Shown here piece by piece: positions 21,321 to 32,958 of a DNA stretch of 60,000 bases. Below the pieces are notes generated by a model. It saw nothing but the letters and a program-made list of their open reading frames with translations, made no database searches and was not told the origin of the DNA. Every line of letters starts with the position of its first letter. Within the stretch, counting starts at the first letter, position 1. The DNA lies in assembly GCF_032854445.1 (NCBI RefSeq), contig NC_088303.1:15447501-15507500 (forward strand), read 5' to 3'. This DNA is from Liolophura sinensis. Lineage: Eukaryota; Mollusca; Polyplacophora; Chitonida; Chitonidae. The translations under genes were made by a program, and so were the position numbers.

Positions 21321-22717
21321 TTTGAAGCTTTCTGCAGTCCTGATCTTGAATGACTAAGGAACTAGGTTGTTTTCACTCCTCTATAACTACTTTCCTCTTC
21401 TCGTACATCACCTATGTTACTCGTCACCTATTCAGAATCGACCTGAGTGCATCAGACACTCAGATACGGAGTTATATGCACATAAAACGGCACAATATAT
21501 CTCCTGAGCTTGTACACTCAACTACAAAAGTTTGAAATTCTTTACGTCTTTGTCGTATATACATCTACGCTTCCAGTACAATCACATTTACATGGAAGCT
21601 CAAAAAGACCTGTATGCAGACGGTGAAAAGCTATACAGGCTACATTACATCACACTGTATATACAGAGATAACATGGGAACCACAAAGCATGGGGACATC
21701 TTCCAGGGCCTATAACCAGGGGAGTTCACACGTAGGCGGCTAGAGTTCCACTCTGCAGTTTTCCTCCACAAAACGACTTTTGCAGGCTCAGATTCACACT
21801 AATTTCCGATGTGACAGTTGCAAGTTTGACCCAGTCAAAGCAAGAACCCGTAATTAACTGATAAACTGATGAACAGAGCCGGACCCAAAACCGTGCTTTT
21901 TCAGCCCAGCAAATCTACACTATAGTGTAACCCGACTTATTGTAGGCCTAAGAAAGGTTGGGAGCGCGTCTTAATTCGGGTGTTTGGAATCTCAGAGCAT
22001 CCGGGGCCTATAAACCGCCCCTGGACCCCTCCTTGCGCCGACCACAGGCTGCGATGTAAACGTTCACTTGCCTTTGCATACCACTTTCAGGAATGTTAAG
22101 ATATACGAATGTCTGTGGAAGCCAATAGAATACAATAGGATTTTTCTCCGATGTATTGCCTTAAAAAGGTTGCTTGAAGATGTAGGCTAAGCGTTGATTC
22201 GTGTTTCTTCATTTCATAAACCATAAATATGTTGTATGGATTTTAAAATAAAATAAAGGAAAGTTATTACATGTTGGTACCTATAGATAATTAAAATTAT
22301 GTATATGACTATACATCGATGTAGCCCTGTAGCACATGGTCACCAAGTTCAAAGGATGCAATACCCTCATTATAAACTTCTCTGTTGAAGACCAATATTT
22401 TATACATACATCAGCTAACTTATGTTGGTGCCTTTTCCTTCATCTTCTTTTACCTCTACAGAATAATTCACTCTTGTTAAATAAAATGTTTTTGTGGGTA
22501 TGATCGCGTGGTTAAGCAACTTGTCTTGCACTAATATGAAATAGAAACAATGAATGACGGAATGATTGAACATGTTACAATGAAGACTGTGAATGTGGAA
22601 GAGTTTGAATTTTAGGATGGGAATTTAGCCGCATTTATGCCAGATTAGAATATCAACCTCCCAAGTTCATGAGATTCGGCTCTAAGTTCGGTTGGTCATG
22701 TTCACAGCTTTACATGT
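21321..22717. other. upstream region of the lectin receptor, unit 1
   Basis: Contains the presumed promoter and 5' UTR of the minus-strand lectin receptor. No unambiguous TATA box or initiator can be assigned. No other gene is seen. Unit 2 has extra segments here (about 45480-45600 and 45850-46125). Confidence 0.45.
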
Positions 22718-22730
22718 ATTTCTGAAAGCT

Positions 22731-22968
22731 TAGCGCAGCGTAATGACCCAAGAGCCTCTCACCAATGCGGTCGCTGTGAGTTCAAGTCCAGCTCATGCTG
22801 GCTTCCTCTCCAGCCGTAAGTGGGAAGGTCTGCCAGAAACCTGCGGATGATCGTGGGTTTCCCCCGGGCTGTGCCCGGTTTCCACCCACCGTAATGCTGG
22901 TCGCCGTCGTATAAGTGAAATATTCTTGAGTACGGCGTAAAACACCAATCAAATAAATAAATAAATAA
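22731..22968 (+). repeat. full-length SINE with A box, B box and TSD, unit 1 only
   Basis: Head TAGCGCAGCG (A box, 22731-22740) and GAGTTCAAGTCC (B box, around 22782-22793), body with CGTGGGTTTCCCCCGGGCTG, CGTCGTATAAGTGAAATATT and ACGGCGTAAAACACC, and tail CAAATAAATAAATAAAT. Flanked by ATTTCTGAAAGCT at 22718-22730 and 22969-22981. Unit 2 has the empty site ATTTCTGATAGCTTACC near 47160. Confidence 0.93.
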
Positions 22969-23183
22969 ATTTCTGAAAGCTCAGCTGGGAAAATGAAACA
23001 GATGTCAGATGTAGTTATGCCCCACTTTCCCCTACGTCAAACCTAGTAAAGGTCACGTTACGTTTAATGAACCTGTTTTCCAGGCAAAATTCAATAGGCC
23101 TGAGTACGTCTTCTACCTTTGCGCGTATACTAATCATTACCGAGAAACAAGAACACTGAAAAGTTTGGTTAGGGGTTTAAGCC

Positions 23184-23189
23184 TTTATT
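23184..23189 (-). promoter_or_regulatory. candidate polyadenylation signal AATAAA
   Basis: AATAAA on the minus strand about 80 bases beyond the stop of the small exon at 23270-23397, consistent with that exon being a terminal exon. Confidence 0.4.
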
Positions 23190-23269
23190 AGCCACCAATA
23201 TGAAAATCATCCAAAAATCTCAATAGTTATGTCATTATCGCAACAACAAAAAGCAAACAGGCTAAGATG

Positions 23270-23397
23270 TCACTCTGGATAGTTCCAATATGCAGAACGT
23301 GGGCCGACATTTTCATCCAGCTGATCACAATAATGCTTATGGCTTGATGCCACTTTGCAGCCATACAGACAGGTAAAGACTCCTCCATCGAGCAAAG
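23270..23397 (-). CDS. unrecognised terminal exon, unit 1
   Basis: Acceptor TAGTGCAG followed by 41 codons and TGA. It encodes LLDGGVFTCLYGCKVASS, then HKHYCDQLDENVG and PRSAYWNYPE. The composition (Cys, aromatic and acidic residues) is protein-like and an AATAAA follows, but I do not recognise the family and find no upstream exon. The unit 2 version is frameshifted by an 8-bp insertion. Chance cannot be excluded. Confidence 0.4.
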
Positions 23398-24554
23398 CTG
23401 CACTATACAGAGACAAGATTTTGATCAGAGAGAAACACAACCATACATATGACCATTTGGTCCTGATTGTAAATGATCATTACCAGGTTGTTCACGACTG
23501 GACCAGAACGACTGTGTACCAGAACACTGTATTGTACTTCCTGACCTTTATGACACATGTAGTTTAATCCAGCTCTCATGCTGGTTTAGCAGCTAAATTA
23601 CACCAGGAGGTGGATTAGGTCCATGTACCTGATGAGCGACGACTTTCCTCTGGGCTCTGTCATGTTTTCTCAAGCTGTAACCAAGCTATTGTACTGAATA
23701 AAGCTTAAAACATTTATCAAAAATATAACACAGGCTGCATACCATTCTTTGAAACGAACGGCATTCACCACTCGAATTTACTCTCACATTGTATTCACAT
23801 GTTCTTCTATTCTCTACTGTTACACACCTGTCTTTCCACTACCCTATATAAACCTCTGCTATACATTACATTTTGAAATTCACCCATATTGTAACATTCA
23901 TGTTAAAGTTATTTTACAGTTATACATTATAGGCGCTATGCCCACTGGTTTGTGTGGGTGACATCACTAGTGCTGAATGAATTTGTCTGCGAACATTTTA
24001 CTTGCGTAAAATTTAAAACTGTTTGTCATGAAAGATTGGAGGTTGATAAACTTTCTGTTTTTCTTACTGATTATACAATGACACTGAAGTTGGGTACGGG
24101 CCTATTTCAATATGTCAAATCTTAAACTTATCCATAAACCCATTTCTGGTTTGAGAACCAAAATCTGGCCAATATTTATCCAAAACTGGTATGTAGTACA
24201 GCACATACTTTGCAGATTTGGATGTTTGAATAGTGGAATATTTATGCTGACATCTCATTTATTACATAATCCAAAAATAATAGTTTCATCGAATTTCAAA
24301 TTTCTTCAAAATTCAATTTGTTGCATTGGGCCATGAGTAAAACAGTTGCCTTTTGTTATATCCAGGACAAAATAGTCACTGGTCATAATTCAAGTGTTGT
24401 TTACGGTTTGTCAGTTTACTCCTTCCCCATCAATGCACTTCAGACTTCTCTACGTATTCAATGACTGCACTTTAATGTCATACTCAAGAATTTACTGCGC
24501 ACTTAGGAAATGACTTCCTTACACTACAGTGGTTATTGACTGCATGTATGTCTG
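23398..24554. other. non-coding sequence, unit 1
   Basis: No supported exon. A plus-strand AATAAA lies at about 23697. AT-rich and collinear with about 47571-48768 in unit 2. Confidence 0.5.
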
Positions 24555-24714
24555 TCAGCATTCAATCACGATGGTGATGTGGAATATCAGCATTCAATCA
24601 TGATGGTGATGTGGAATATCAGCATTCAATCATGATAATGATGTGGAATATCAGCATTCAATCATGATGATGATATGGAATATCAGCATTCAATCATGAT
24701 GATGTTGTGGACTA
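24555..24714. repeat. 32-bp minisatellite, 5 copies, unit 1
   Basis: Unit TCAGCATTCAATCATGATGG followed by TGATGTGGAATA, five copies with point differences. Unit 2 has eight copies at 48769-49024. Confidence 0.92.
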
Positions 24715-25089
24715 TCCCACAATTACTGAATTACCCTTCCAGCCATTTTTCTGATATCATCCTACCAATCACAAGGACTAATTCATCCTTTGGCTGTCTT
24801 CATTTGCTGCTTTAACTGCAGGTACTGTCAACAAAGAAGAAATTAAAAAACAGTGCAGCAAATTTATGTCATTTCTAACTGATTCAGTTTTTGTGATACT
24901 TTTTTAACGTATCTGAAAATTTAATAAAACGGCTGATGCAAATCCTAAAAATTCATTTCTGAATTTATCATGACAATGAATATAAAACTAAAATCTTAAC
25001 TAAATCTAAGAATGCTTTAAAATGTAAACTTAGCTAAATTCATGTATTCACATTCTACTTATGCTTGTAAATGACTTCACTAGAAGTTC

Positions 25090-27037
25090 TTAACAAACAT
25101 TTGTCAGAGCACTTTTGATTACATTTTTGCGACTCTGTATGGCTAGCTGGACCCACAGTAGCTCCATGGCAATGTGATGACGTTTTTTTCGGAGTTCTTC
25201 AGCATTTAATCCCTCAACTGATATGATGCTGGCTAGAAAAACAAACAAACAATGATATTCAGATGCAATCTGCCTGCGCATGCATTTAACAATCTTGCAG
25301 GGGTAGCTAATGTATCGTCGCATTCACGCTTGACAATGTGCTTATCGAATACAGATTTCTATGATAGAACCCCATACACAGTGGGCTTATCGAATAAAGA
25401 TTTCTATGATAGAACCCCATACACAGTGGGCTTATCGAATAAAGATTTCTATGATAAAACCCCATACACAGTGGGCTTATCGAATAAAAATTTCTATGAC
25501 AGAACCCCATACACAATGGGCTTATCATATGAAGGTTTCTATGATAGAACCTTTTACATGGTGGGCTTATCGAATAAAGACTCTATGATAGAACCCCATA
25601 CACAGTGCGCTTATCATTTAAAGGTTTCTATGACATAACCTCATACAGAGTGGGCTTAAATTTTTTAAATTACAGTATTTTACATGCACGAAGCAAATGA
25701 CAGAAATGCTGATCGAGTTATTAGGCTCAACATGACATAAGATACATCTGTACTTTGTACAGGCTGGCTAAAAATAAATATAAATCTGAGGGTTAACAGC
25801 TAAATGTAGAGAGCTACTGTAAGATTAATACAACTATTAACGAATCAGGCAAAAGGCACATCTTACACACAAGTTTTGGGCAAAATTTTACCACATTTTC
25901 ATCATAGAAATTCATGTTACCTTTTGCTTGTGACTGGGAGTCAGCTGTGTGAGATATATCAGCATCCCAGAAGGAGGTGCTGTTTCCCCAGTGTTGTATG
26001 CTGTTGCCAAACAAAACACTGTTGGCATCAAGTCGTGAATGGGACACATCTGTTTGGGTTCCACCAGCAGTGTCTGATACACTAGCACTGACATCACCTG
26101 ACATCTGTGGGATTTGATGGGGTCTGGCAACAGTGATATGGGAAACATTTCTGCTGACATCAGCACTTTTGTGTGAAACACTGACACCATTATCTAAACT
26201 GTCAGAGGCGTGAGGGACTCTTGTAGAAGAATCAAGTGTCATGTTTGTCAATGTACTGGTGAAGCCATCCAATGTGTGTGAAACATCTGTACTGATATCA
26301 CATCCATGTGAAATGTTGGCCACGGGATGATCTGTGACCCTTGAACCACTGGTAGAGCTAATAACTGGAAGATATGGAGTATTGCAAAGCTCCGTCTCAT
26401 CACGGACATTATCAGGGTTTTTGAGTTCTGGAAATCCAGAAGCATTAGTTTCAGCTTCCTTTGTTGGCAGAGGTGCAGGAGGTTCAGCCCAAGTTTCACA
26501 TGTGGATTTACTCTCAGTTGTCTCCCCTGATAACCTATCTTGTGCCAATACAGATGTAGGGTTACATGTACCAGCTTCAGATGTATCATATCCAGCAACA
26601 GTGTTAATGTGATGTGAAAGCGTTGCTCTGTTAACACCACAAGAGGAACATGAATTGCCAATATCAACATTTGTGCTTGGTATTCTACTAGGGTTTAACT
26701 CACAATGTTGGAATTTCTCTGCAATTTTCAGATTCATTTTTTCACACACACCATCTGATTCATCAGCACTTTCATTGATCTTTAAAGTCTTCTTTTGATT
26801 AGTGTACTGTGGATTAGTGGCCACATGCCGTACATGTGAGCGTTTCTTTTTCACTCCTGGCAAGGAGATTCTCTGTGAATGCCATTCCACTACGAACTGG
26901 GGATCATCCTCCATTTCCATGGCAATAGCCTCAAATTCTCGCCTAACCTGCTGTAGCCACCTCCTTGTAACATGACCCCTCACCCATGCCTGTAAATGAA
27001 TTAAATACAACGACAGCAGAGGAGCAGGGAACCACAA
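25090..27037 (-). CDS. IQCC: IQ domain-containing protein C homologue, unit 1
   Basis: Two coding exons. 27037-25921 carries LQAWVRGHVTRRWLQQVRREF (IQ motif) then FEAIAMEMEDD and VVEWHSQRISLPG, and a long low-complexity Ser/Thr/Asp-rich region. 25232-25090 encodes HHIAMELLWVQLAIQSRK, the conserved C-terminal motif of vertebrate IQCC as I recall it. Donor AAAAG|GTAACATG and acceptor TTTTTCTAG match in phase 1. Total about 419 residues from ATG 27037, close to the family's usual size. The start is uncertain: a strong acceptor at 26990 suggests the big exon may begin at 26989 (AWVRG) and be joined to an upstream exon such as one ending ATGCAG|GTAATCC at 27513. IQ motifs usually bind calmodulin; the role of IQCC is poorly known. 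The frame is intact throughout. Confidence 0.87.
25338..25650. repeat. 45-bp minisatellite in IQCC intron, unit 1
   Basis: Unit GTGGGCTTATCGAATAAAGA then TTTCTATGATAGAACCCCATACACA, about seven copies. Because 45 is divisible by three, it produces repetitive open frames on both strands that are not genes. Unit 2 has fewer copies (about 49604-49875). Confidence 0.92.
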
Positions 27038-27636
27038 ATTTTAGTTTGTGAACAATACATGTTTCTTTCTGACAGCATTATCAAAGGCATTTAAGCAGCT
27101 ATTCCTGGGAATGTTAGTACTTTCAGTGGATAGGTGATTAGATAGCATACAGGATCATCAGATGGACTGAAATTTGCAATCCACCAATAATTAGAGCTTA
27201 AAAGTCGACCTTAAACCACATATGTGGATGATGTGTAGTATGCTGTACATTACACATTTATCTATACGCAGGGCAGGGTTAACAACTTTCCCAGCATTTT
27301 CTTTTTGGCTCAGACAGTATGCATCTAGTTCAACTGGGATGAAAATGGAATCTTAAATTCTAATTACAAACATTACAATACGCTTAATTATTGACTTAGA
27401 ATGGGGATTCTCCTACTGTTGTACTTTAAAAATAGCCTTTGCGATCTTTCATGTATTAATGGTGTATTAATCAGTGCATATTTGTGTATTGTCTCCTGAA
27501 GATTTGGATTACCTGCATGTTAGTGATGGAATTTGAGAGATGAAAACTTACTTTGAAATTATTTTCCCATATTTACAGCACAGAGCTGAAGAGATCTTAC
27601 AATTTCTAACTGCAAAAGTTAGATTTTGATTTACAG
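27038..27636. other. interval between IQCC and archease exon, unit 1
   Basis: Head-to-head interval between a minus-strand and a plus-strand gene. It may hold an IQCC 5' exon (donor-like ATGCAG|GTAATCC near 27513). No archease N-terminal exon (the LDHTAD-type motif) is visible here. Confidence 0.5.
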
Positions 27637-27719
27637 GTGATGACATGCTGTCTTTGTTATTCCATTTCTTGGATGAATGGTTCTTTGTCTTCTTAGCTGA
27701 ACCATTTTTCATCCCAAGG
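27637..27719 (+). CDS. ZBTB8OS: archease (ZBTB8OS) internal exon, unit 1
   Basis: Acceptor GATTTACAG, donor CAAGG|GTAAGTG, 83 nt. It encodes DDMLSLLFHFLDEWFFVF then LAEPFFIPR, matching the central helix-strand segment of archease, the small protein that activates the RtcB tRNA ligase in tRNA splicing. The phase demands an upstream exon ending in G. None with the family's N-terminal LDHTAD or FGYM motifs is visible in the unit, so this is probably a partial gene copy. Confidence 0.8.
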
Positions 27720-28339
27720 GTAAGTGTTACCAATCACTATATAAACCATTTAAATAAATGGTGGCTAATTCATTTGAAAAAAAGTCAAAAGTTTCATATA
27801 ATTCATGACTTTTTAAATGTTTCATACACTGTTCAGTGTCATAATGCAGGTTATCAGGAAGTCATGACATGCCTTGACCTGTAAGGTTATAGGCTCAGGA
27901 TCAAAACTTGAATACTTGGGGTACACAAGGCACTTTGAGGCTGACCTGAAAAGGTTCTATCCAAGCACATGACTTCATCTTCTACTCTCAGCCTGCTAGG
28001 GATTTTATGTACAAATTGTACAGTCCTTGGACTAAACACCATAGGATTTACTGCAATAGTCAAGAAATAATACTATGGTTTAGTATGTCTACCAGTAATT
28101 CACAGTCTAACCATGTAATACCACTCTAAACTACACACAAATTACTGCCGCATTATTCCACTGATGTACTGCAATCTTATGGCATTGAAAATTTTACTAC
28201 ATGAGAGTTTTACTACATGATTTAAAAGAAGAAATTATTTTATTACCCAACAGTTTCTAATGACTTTCACCTCTTTATTGATGTTCACTGCAGAGTTGTA
28301 ATTAAGTCTATCTTGTTCATACTATTTTATTTTTCTCAG
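27720..28339. other. archease intron, unit 1
   Basis: Intron between the two recognised archease exons. AT-rich, nothing else seen. Confidence 0.6.
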
Positions 28340-28462
28340 CAGAAAGTTGTAATAACAAATTCCGACAAGGAAAACTTCAAGATCAGTACGGTTGGATACA
28401 GAGTGACATTTGACATAAGCAAACACCCTCAGGGTTCAGAGGGTTCAGGGTTCAACTTATAG
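28340..28462 (+). pseudogene. ZBTB8OS: archease (ZBTB8OS) next exon, C-terminus altered, unit 1
   Basis: Follows TTTTTCTCAG with a tandem CAG acceptor. It encodes KVVITNSDKENFKI, then STVGYRVTF and DISKHPQGSE, the archease strand pair ending in the conserved SKHPQG motif. The usual continuation (VKAITYSAMQ in animals, and the metal-binding C-terminus) is replaced by GSGFNL and a stop, inside a GGGTTCAGA-like short repeat. Either the gene is truncated or a further exon lies outside what I can recognise. Confidence 0.7.
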
Positions 28463-28580
28463 CTAAGCTGGATGGTCATTGGTTGACATATTCACACAAA
28501 ACACAAAGAAAGACAGTGTTCTGAGTACTTTGCGTAAAGCAGAACAAAATCTGTGTGTGTGGCTAAACAGGAATATGCTT

Positions 28581-28780
28581 TCTTGTGGTCTTGGCACATG
28601 CATTGAGATCAGTGTGGTACCGGGTGCATGTCGTATGGTCTTAGCGCGTGCACTGAGATCAGTTTGGTACCAGGTGCATGTCGTGTGGTCTCAGCACGTG
28701 CACTGAGATCAGTGTCGTACCGGGTGCATGTCGTATGGTCTCAGCACGCGCACTGAGATCAGTTTGGTACCGGGTGCATG
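28581..28780. repeat. 50-bp minisatellite, 4 copies, unit 1
   Basis: Unit TCGTGTGGTCTCAGCACGTG then CACTGAGATCAGTTTGGTACCAGGTGCATG, four copies. Unit 2 has about nine copies at 52936-53382. It lies about 100 bp from the unit junction. Confidence 0.92.
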
Positions 28781-29236
28781 TGTACTAAAACCCTTAGATC
28801 TCACAACTATTTATGCACCTGTCTCTTCTCCTCGACCTCCAAAGTTCCATGAGTCACACTGAGCTACCTCTTTATAATTATATTATTATTAATATAATTC
28901 CCTCTATGGCAGTGTATTAGTGAGCAGCATTACATTTCCCTATGGTTTATGTATCCAGGCCCCGGTATGTGAATATAACAAAATCTTGGTGGGTTGTCAA
29001 CCACGCCGAGATATTGTTGAATGTGTCCTTTGTTGGAGTTTAATACCGTGTGAGATTTGTCCTGGGATTCTACCAAAATAAAACACTGTTGATTTGATAT
29101 TGGCTGAAATGTCTCGTTGACTCTTTCCTTCCTGATATCCCAGTATATTGTTCAGTATGTACCCTGAAGTATTTATAGATTACCGCTGATACAGCCGGTC
29201 AGAGGAGACTAGAACGATATCGCAATATCATAGTTG

Positions 29237-29565
29237 AGTGAGTGAGTGCTTGGGGTTTAACGTCATACTTAACAATTTTTCAGTCATATGACGACGAAGG
29301 AATCCTTAGAGTGCATGTAATGTGCATTCTTGCTGCAGGACGAATTTCCACCGCTCTTTCATCTAGTGCTGCTTCACAGAGACGCCTTAGCGAAGCCATT
29401 GTGCTGATACAGGTCAAGCAGTCTTTGCACTACCCTCTTCATGCTGAACGCCAAGCGAGGAAGCTACGACTTCCTCTTTTAAAGTCTTAGGTGTGACTCG
29501 ACCCAGGATTGACCCTTGATCTTCCCGCTCCCGAAGCGGACGCTCTATCAACTGTGCGCTGATGG
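29237..29565 (-). repeat. tRNA-derived SINE, (CTCA)n-tailed, unit 2 only
   Basis: Reverse-oriented: GTGAGTGAGTGCTTGGGG, then TTTAACGTCATACTTAACAA, and at the other end the reverse of GAGCGTCCGCTTCGGGAGCGG, the tRNA-like head with its GGTCAATCCTGGG B-box region. Units 1 and 3 have the uninterrupted ATAGTTGAAGTGAACGCATG at the corresponding place. The open frame across it is not a gene. Confidence 0.9.
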
Positions 29566-32500
29566 TGAACGCATGTGTATAAAGTATTGATAGAAACAAA
29601 GGTTAAGAGTATTTTTGTGTTCTCTGACAACGCTTCCTGTCTCATCATCGCGAACCTAGTGACCTCCGGGTTTCTGCACAAATTTTCCAAGTTTTTGGCA
29701 GTGGTGTAAAGCGACCGTAGAGAGAGACGCATGCGCTGTAAAGAGTATGTCAGACACCGTCATGTTGTGATTGCAATAACTTTCTGAGCGAAGTTAAAAC
29801 CTTCTTTTACGTCACCTACCTATATTTAACCTATGCTAACAACATCAGCTGACACAGCTTTAAGTACCCGTTGTCTGCACAGTTTGATTTATGGGGCTGT
29901 TTGAGGAGCAGGTGAGGACTCGTTCCTGGGCGAGTTCACAATGTTTGATACACGTATGGAGAACGTACATTGTTTACAGTGAATAAAGAAAACGATACAG
30001 TTATAAAAACAAACAAGATGGAAATAAGCATTTGAGTAAATTTATTTTAAACAAGAAAAGCTGACAGTTTCAGATGTATTAAATTTCGGCCTCAAGACTA
30101 ATTCGAATGTATGAAGTTCAAATTACACAGTATATTTCTACACAATACGTATTTCAGCTAATTGCTTACGTGCACCTGAATTTCCATGTTCGAGACATTC
30201 CACTGTAGTTTTGAAATATCGTGTTAAATATCAAGTTATAAAATACAAGTACTGACCGTGATTGGAAATATTCCCACAATTCCATGCAGAATCATGTGCA
30301 TGGGTCAGCGGTATTCAAAAGTAATACGGGTATTACGATCTAGGTACTGTATAACAGGTGCGTAAACGCTATATTATGGCACATCAAATTTATGTATTTC
30401 GGATGCATCTACATTGTTAGGTAAATCTCAGATCCTCAAAGCAAAATATGGTTCAATCGTAAACTTTTAGTTAGACAATTTACATACCGTACTTTAAAAC
30501 GATGACAATAACATATATACAGTTATATTTTGACAAAATAATATAGATTAATATAACATAGATTAATATAAAATAGATTAATATAATAACACAAACAATA
30601 GTTTAACCACAGCAAACTTTAAAACAATAACAAAAACATATACGGTTATACAACATATATAATATATAGTTTAAACACTATGATATAATAGTAACTGTAT
30701 AATGACTGCGTGCACGTGTGTGGTTGGGTTAACAATAATGTAAATATGTATAAACATGTGAGCTAAATGTTATCACAGGAACATATTTAACATTAATACA
30801 GTGAACTTATTGCAGAACAGAACAAACTTACAGCGTGATATAAAAATATACATTTAAAGGATCTGGTGTGGTAAGGTGGCGAATCGGTCCCAGTGCAAGA
30901 AACTGTGCCCCTCAGCTTATATGCCAAGCTATAATCATGCACTGAAGCAAGTAAATATCCATGCTTTCGATGTATATGTAATAAAATCGAAAAATGGTAG
31001 CCTACTCTAATCACACTGAAATATCCTTTTTGCATTGGGCACAGTAGAGTGGTGAAAGCACTGCAAACACAAATGTGACTTATGAAAATATTTTCAGCCG
31101 GTGACAACCAGTCAATTAAATATACCATAATGTACCTTTCAGCCTTATAATTCCGCTACATATCACACATAGCAAGGCAAGTTAAAGACAGACGATCACA
31201 CGTGCTCTCAAGCTGGATTTTCTGTTTTAGTTGCCACATGTTACATTATGGCATACCTTAACAATTATCAGTTCTAATTCATGATAACAGTTGTTTAATA
31301 CAAGCTGGCCTATGTCTTCACTCACACAAAAGTATGTTTCCAAAGAAAAAATAGTGAACCACTTTCCCATAGGTTTACCACTGTTCCCCACATTGACTTG
31401 GTTAGTTCACTGTACTGTTAAGGATGCCTTGGAGAAGTTGTCAGAAACACGGATATTAAACTTGCCAAATTGTTACAAAACCGATCACAAGTTTCTATTT
31501 TATACGTGAGGATAAACGTTAACCAAACCGAAAGTGAAAGTTTAAGTGAAGATATTTTTCTGGATAAAGTCGATTTCCATTCAGTAAACTAAAAATACAT
31601 AGCCTTGTTTGAACCGAAAATTGGCTTTTTTGTTCAGGGGTGCACTTTTTGGCGGGTTTTTACCAAGCAACCGTCTCTTCTATAGCCATATAACTTTTAT
31701 CGACGTTTGGACAAAGTTTTATATTACTAATTCGGAAAGTTACAGAATTGTACTTGGATTTTAAAATTTTGCACTTTCTTATTATATCTCTCTAGAGCAG
31801 ATTCTCAGAATTAACGTACTAGGTTCTTTAATTTATTTATTTATTTATTTGATCGGTGTTTTACGGCGTACTCAAGAATATTTCACTCATACGACGGCGG
31901 CCAGCATTATGGTGGGTGGAAACCGGGCACAGCCCATCCGCAGGTTGCTGAGAGACCACCTCGTTCTTTAAAGCCAATTTATAATTTTTCATCACTTTTA
32001 GATGCGCATATATACAGCCAACTGTTTATACAGAAACAGATAGAATATATAAAATTTTAACATAGTCACCAATGTCACCGACTTCAGCATGATCAATTAT
32101 TTTACACACAACTAAATTCATTGGTCAGATCGCTATAAAAAGAAGACCGGCGCTGATGTCGAATGATGTGAGCCCGTGAGTTTGGTGTTCATGATCGGCT
32201 TATGGTGGAAATGTAAGATTCTAAACTAATTATACTGCCTTAACGACATTCCACAGCTGACAGACTGTAGTCTGTTTTTGTCAACGAAACAAATATCTGT
32301 CCAATTCATTTCATGGCGTTTTTATGTTGAAGTGTACATGTATATGATACTTAGAATCTCTCCAAATACAGATCAGGGTCCGCTTGCACAAAGGGATCGT
32401 AAGTTTAAGTTAATTGTAAATCACTAAGATCACGGTCGTAACCTTAACTTTCAATCGACACCCTCTTGCACGAAAGGATTGTAGCTATAATAGTGGTAAT

Positions 32501-32958
32501 TTATAAAAAAAAAACCATTACAATCGAGTCGACCCGGATGAAAACATTTACAATCGCCCCAGAATTAACGTTAAGTACAAATAGTAGCCTTCTATATGTA
32601 GCAGTTTACTACTCCGTTTGCAGGAAAAAATTTGCTATTCATGTGATGTAGAACTTTTTTTAACATGAAGGCAAGAAAAAATTATCGACCGGCAAACTTT
32701 TTATTTTCACAGTCCACCATAATGTCAAAATCTGACATACCATGGCGATCTTAAGTCCAAAAAGACGAAACTTATTTCTACAATAGTAAACTCAAGTAAA
32801 ACTTACAATCGAGCGTAGCTATGATCCCTTTGAGCAACAGGGCCAAGCACATAAGCCCGGCTTTCCTAATCTGCTTTGATCTTATTTTCTACTGTTAAAT
32901 CCCCTCATTTAGCTTACAGTGTTCCCATTTATTACTGTGTCTGTCTCGTGGTCTCAAG
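29566..32958. other. unit 2 leading non-coding block
   Basis: Collinear with 4863-8260. No exon. The CRE-like TTACGTCA is kept, but the ETS-like site reads CGCTTCCTGT. The part at about 30280-31760 is nearly identical to 5565-7050. Confidence 0.6.
31833..31970 (-). repeat. SINE 3' part, unit 2
   Basis: Same insertion as 7112-7258 in unit 1, with a small internal deletion after CGGGCACAGCCC. Confidence 0.85.

Larger units (their letters stand above)
4494..28887. repeat. tandem unit 1 (about 24.4 kb)
   Basis: First complete unit of a head-to-tail array. It begins ATTAATATAATTC then CTCTATGGCAGTG, and the same start recurs at 28888 and 53491. It contains the lectin receptor gene, a small unrecognised exon, an intact IQCC gene and two archease exons, in the same order and orientation as in unit 2. 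Confidence 0.95.

Noticed and set aside
25252-25638. Repetitive open frames (FYDRTPYTVGLSNKD-like) on both strands
   Set aside because: Produced by the 45-bp minisatellite in the IQCC intron; the repeat length is a multiple of three.
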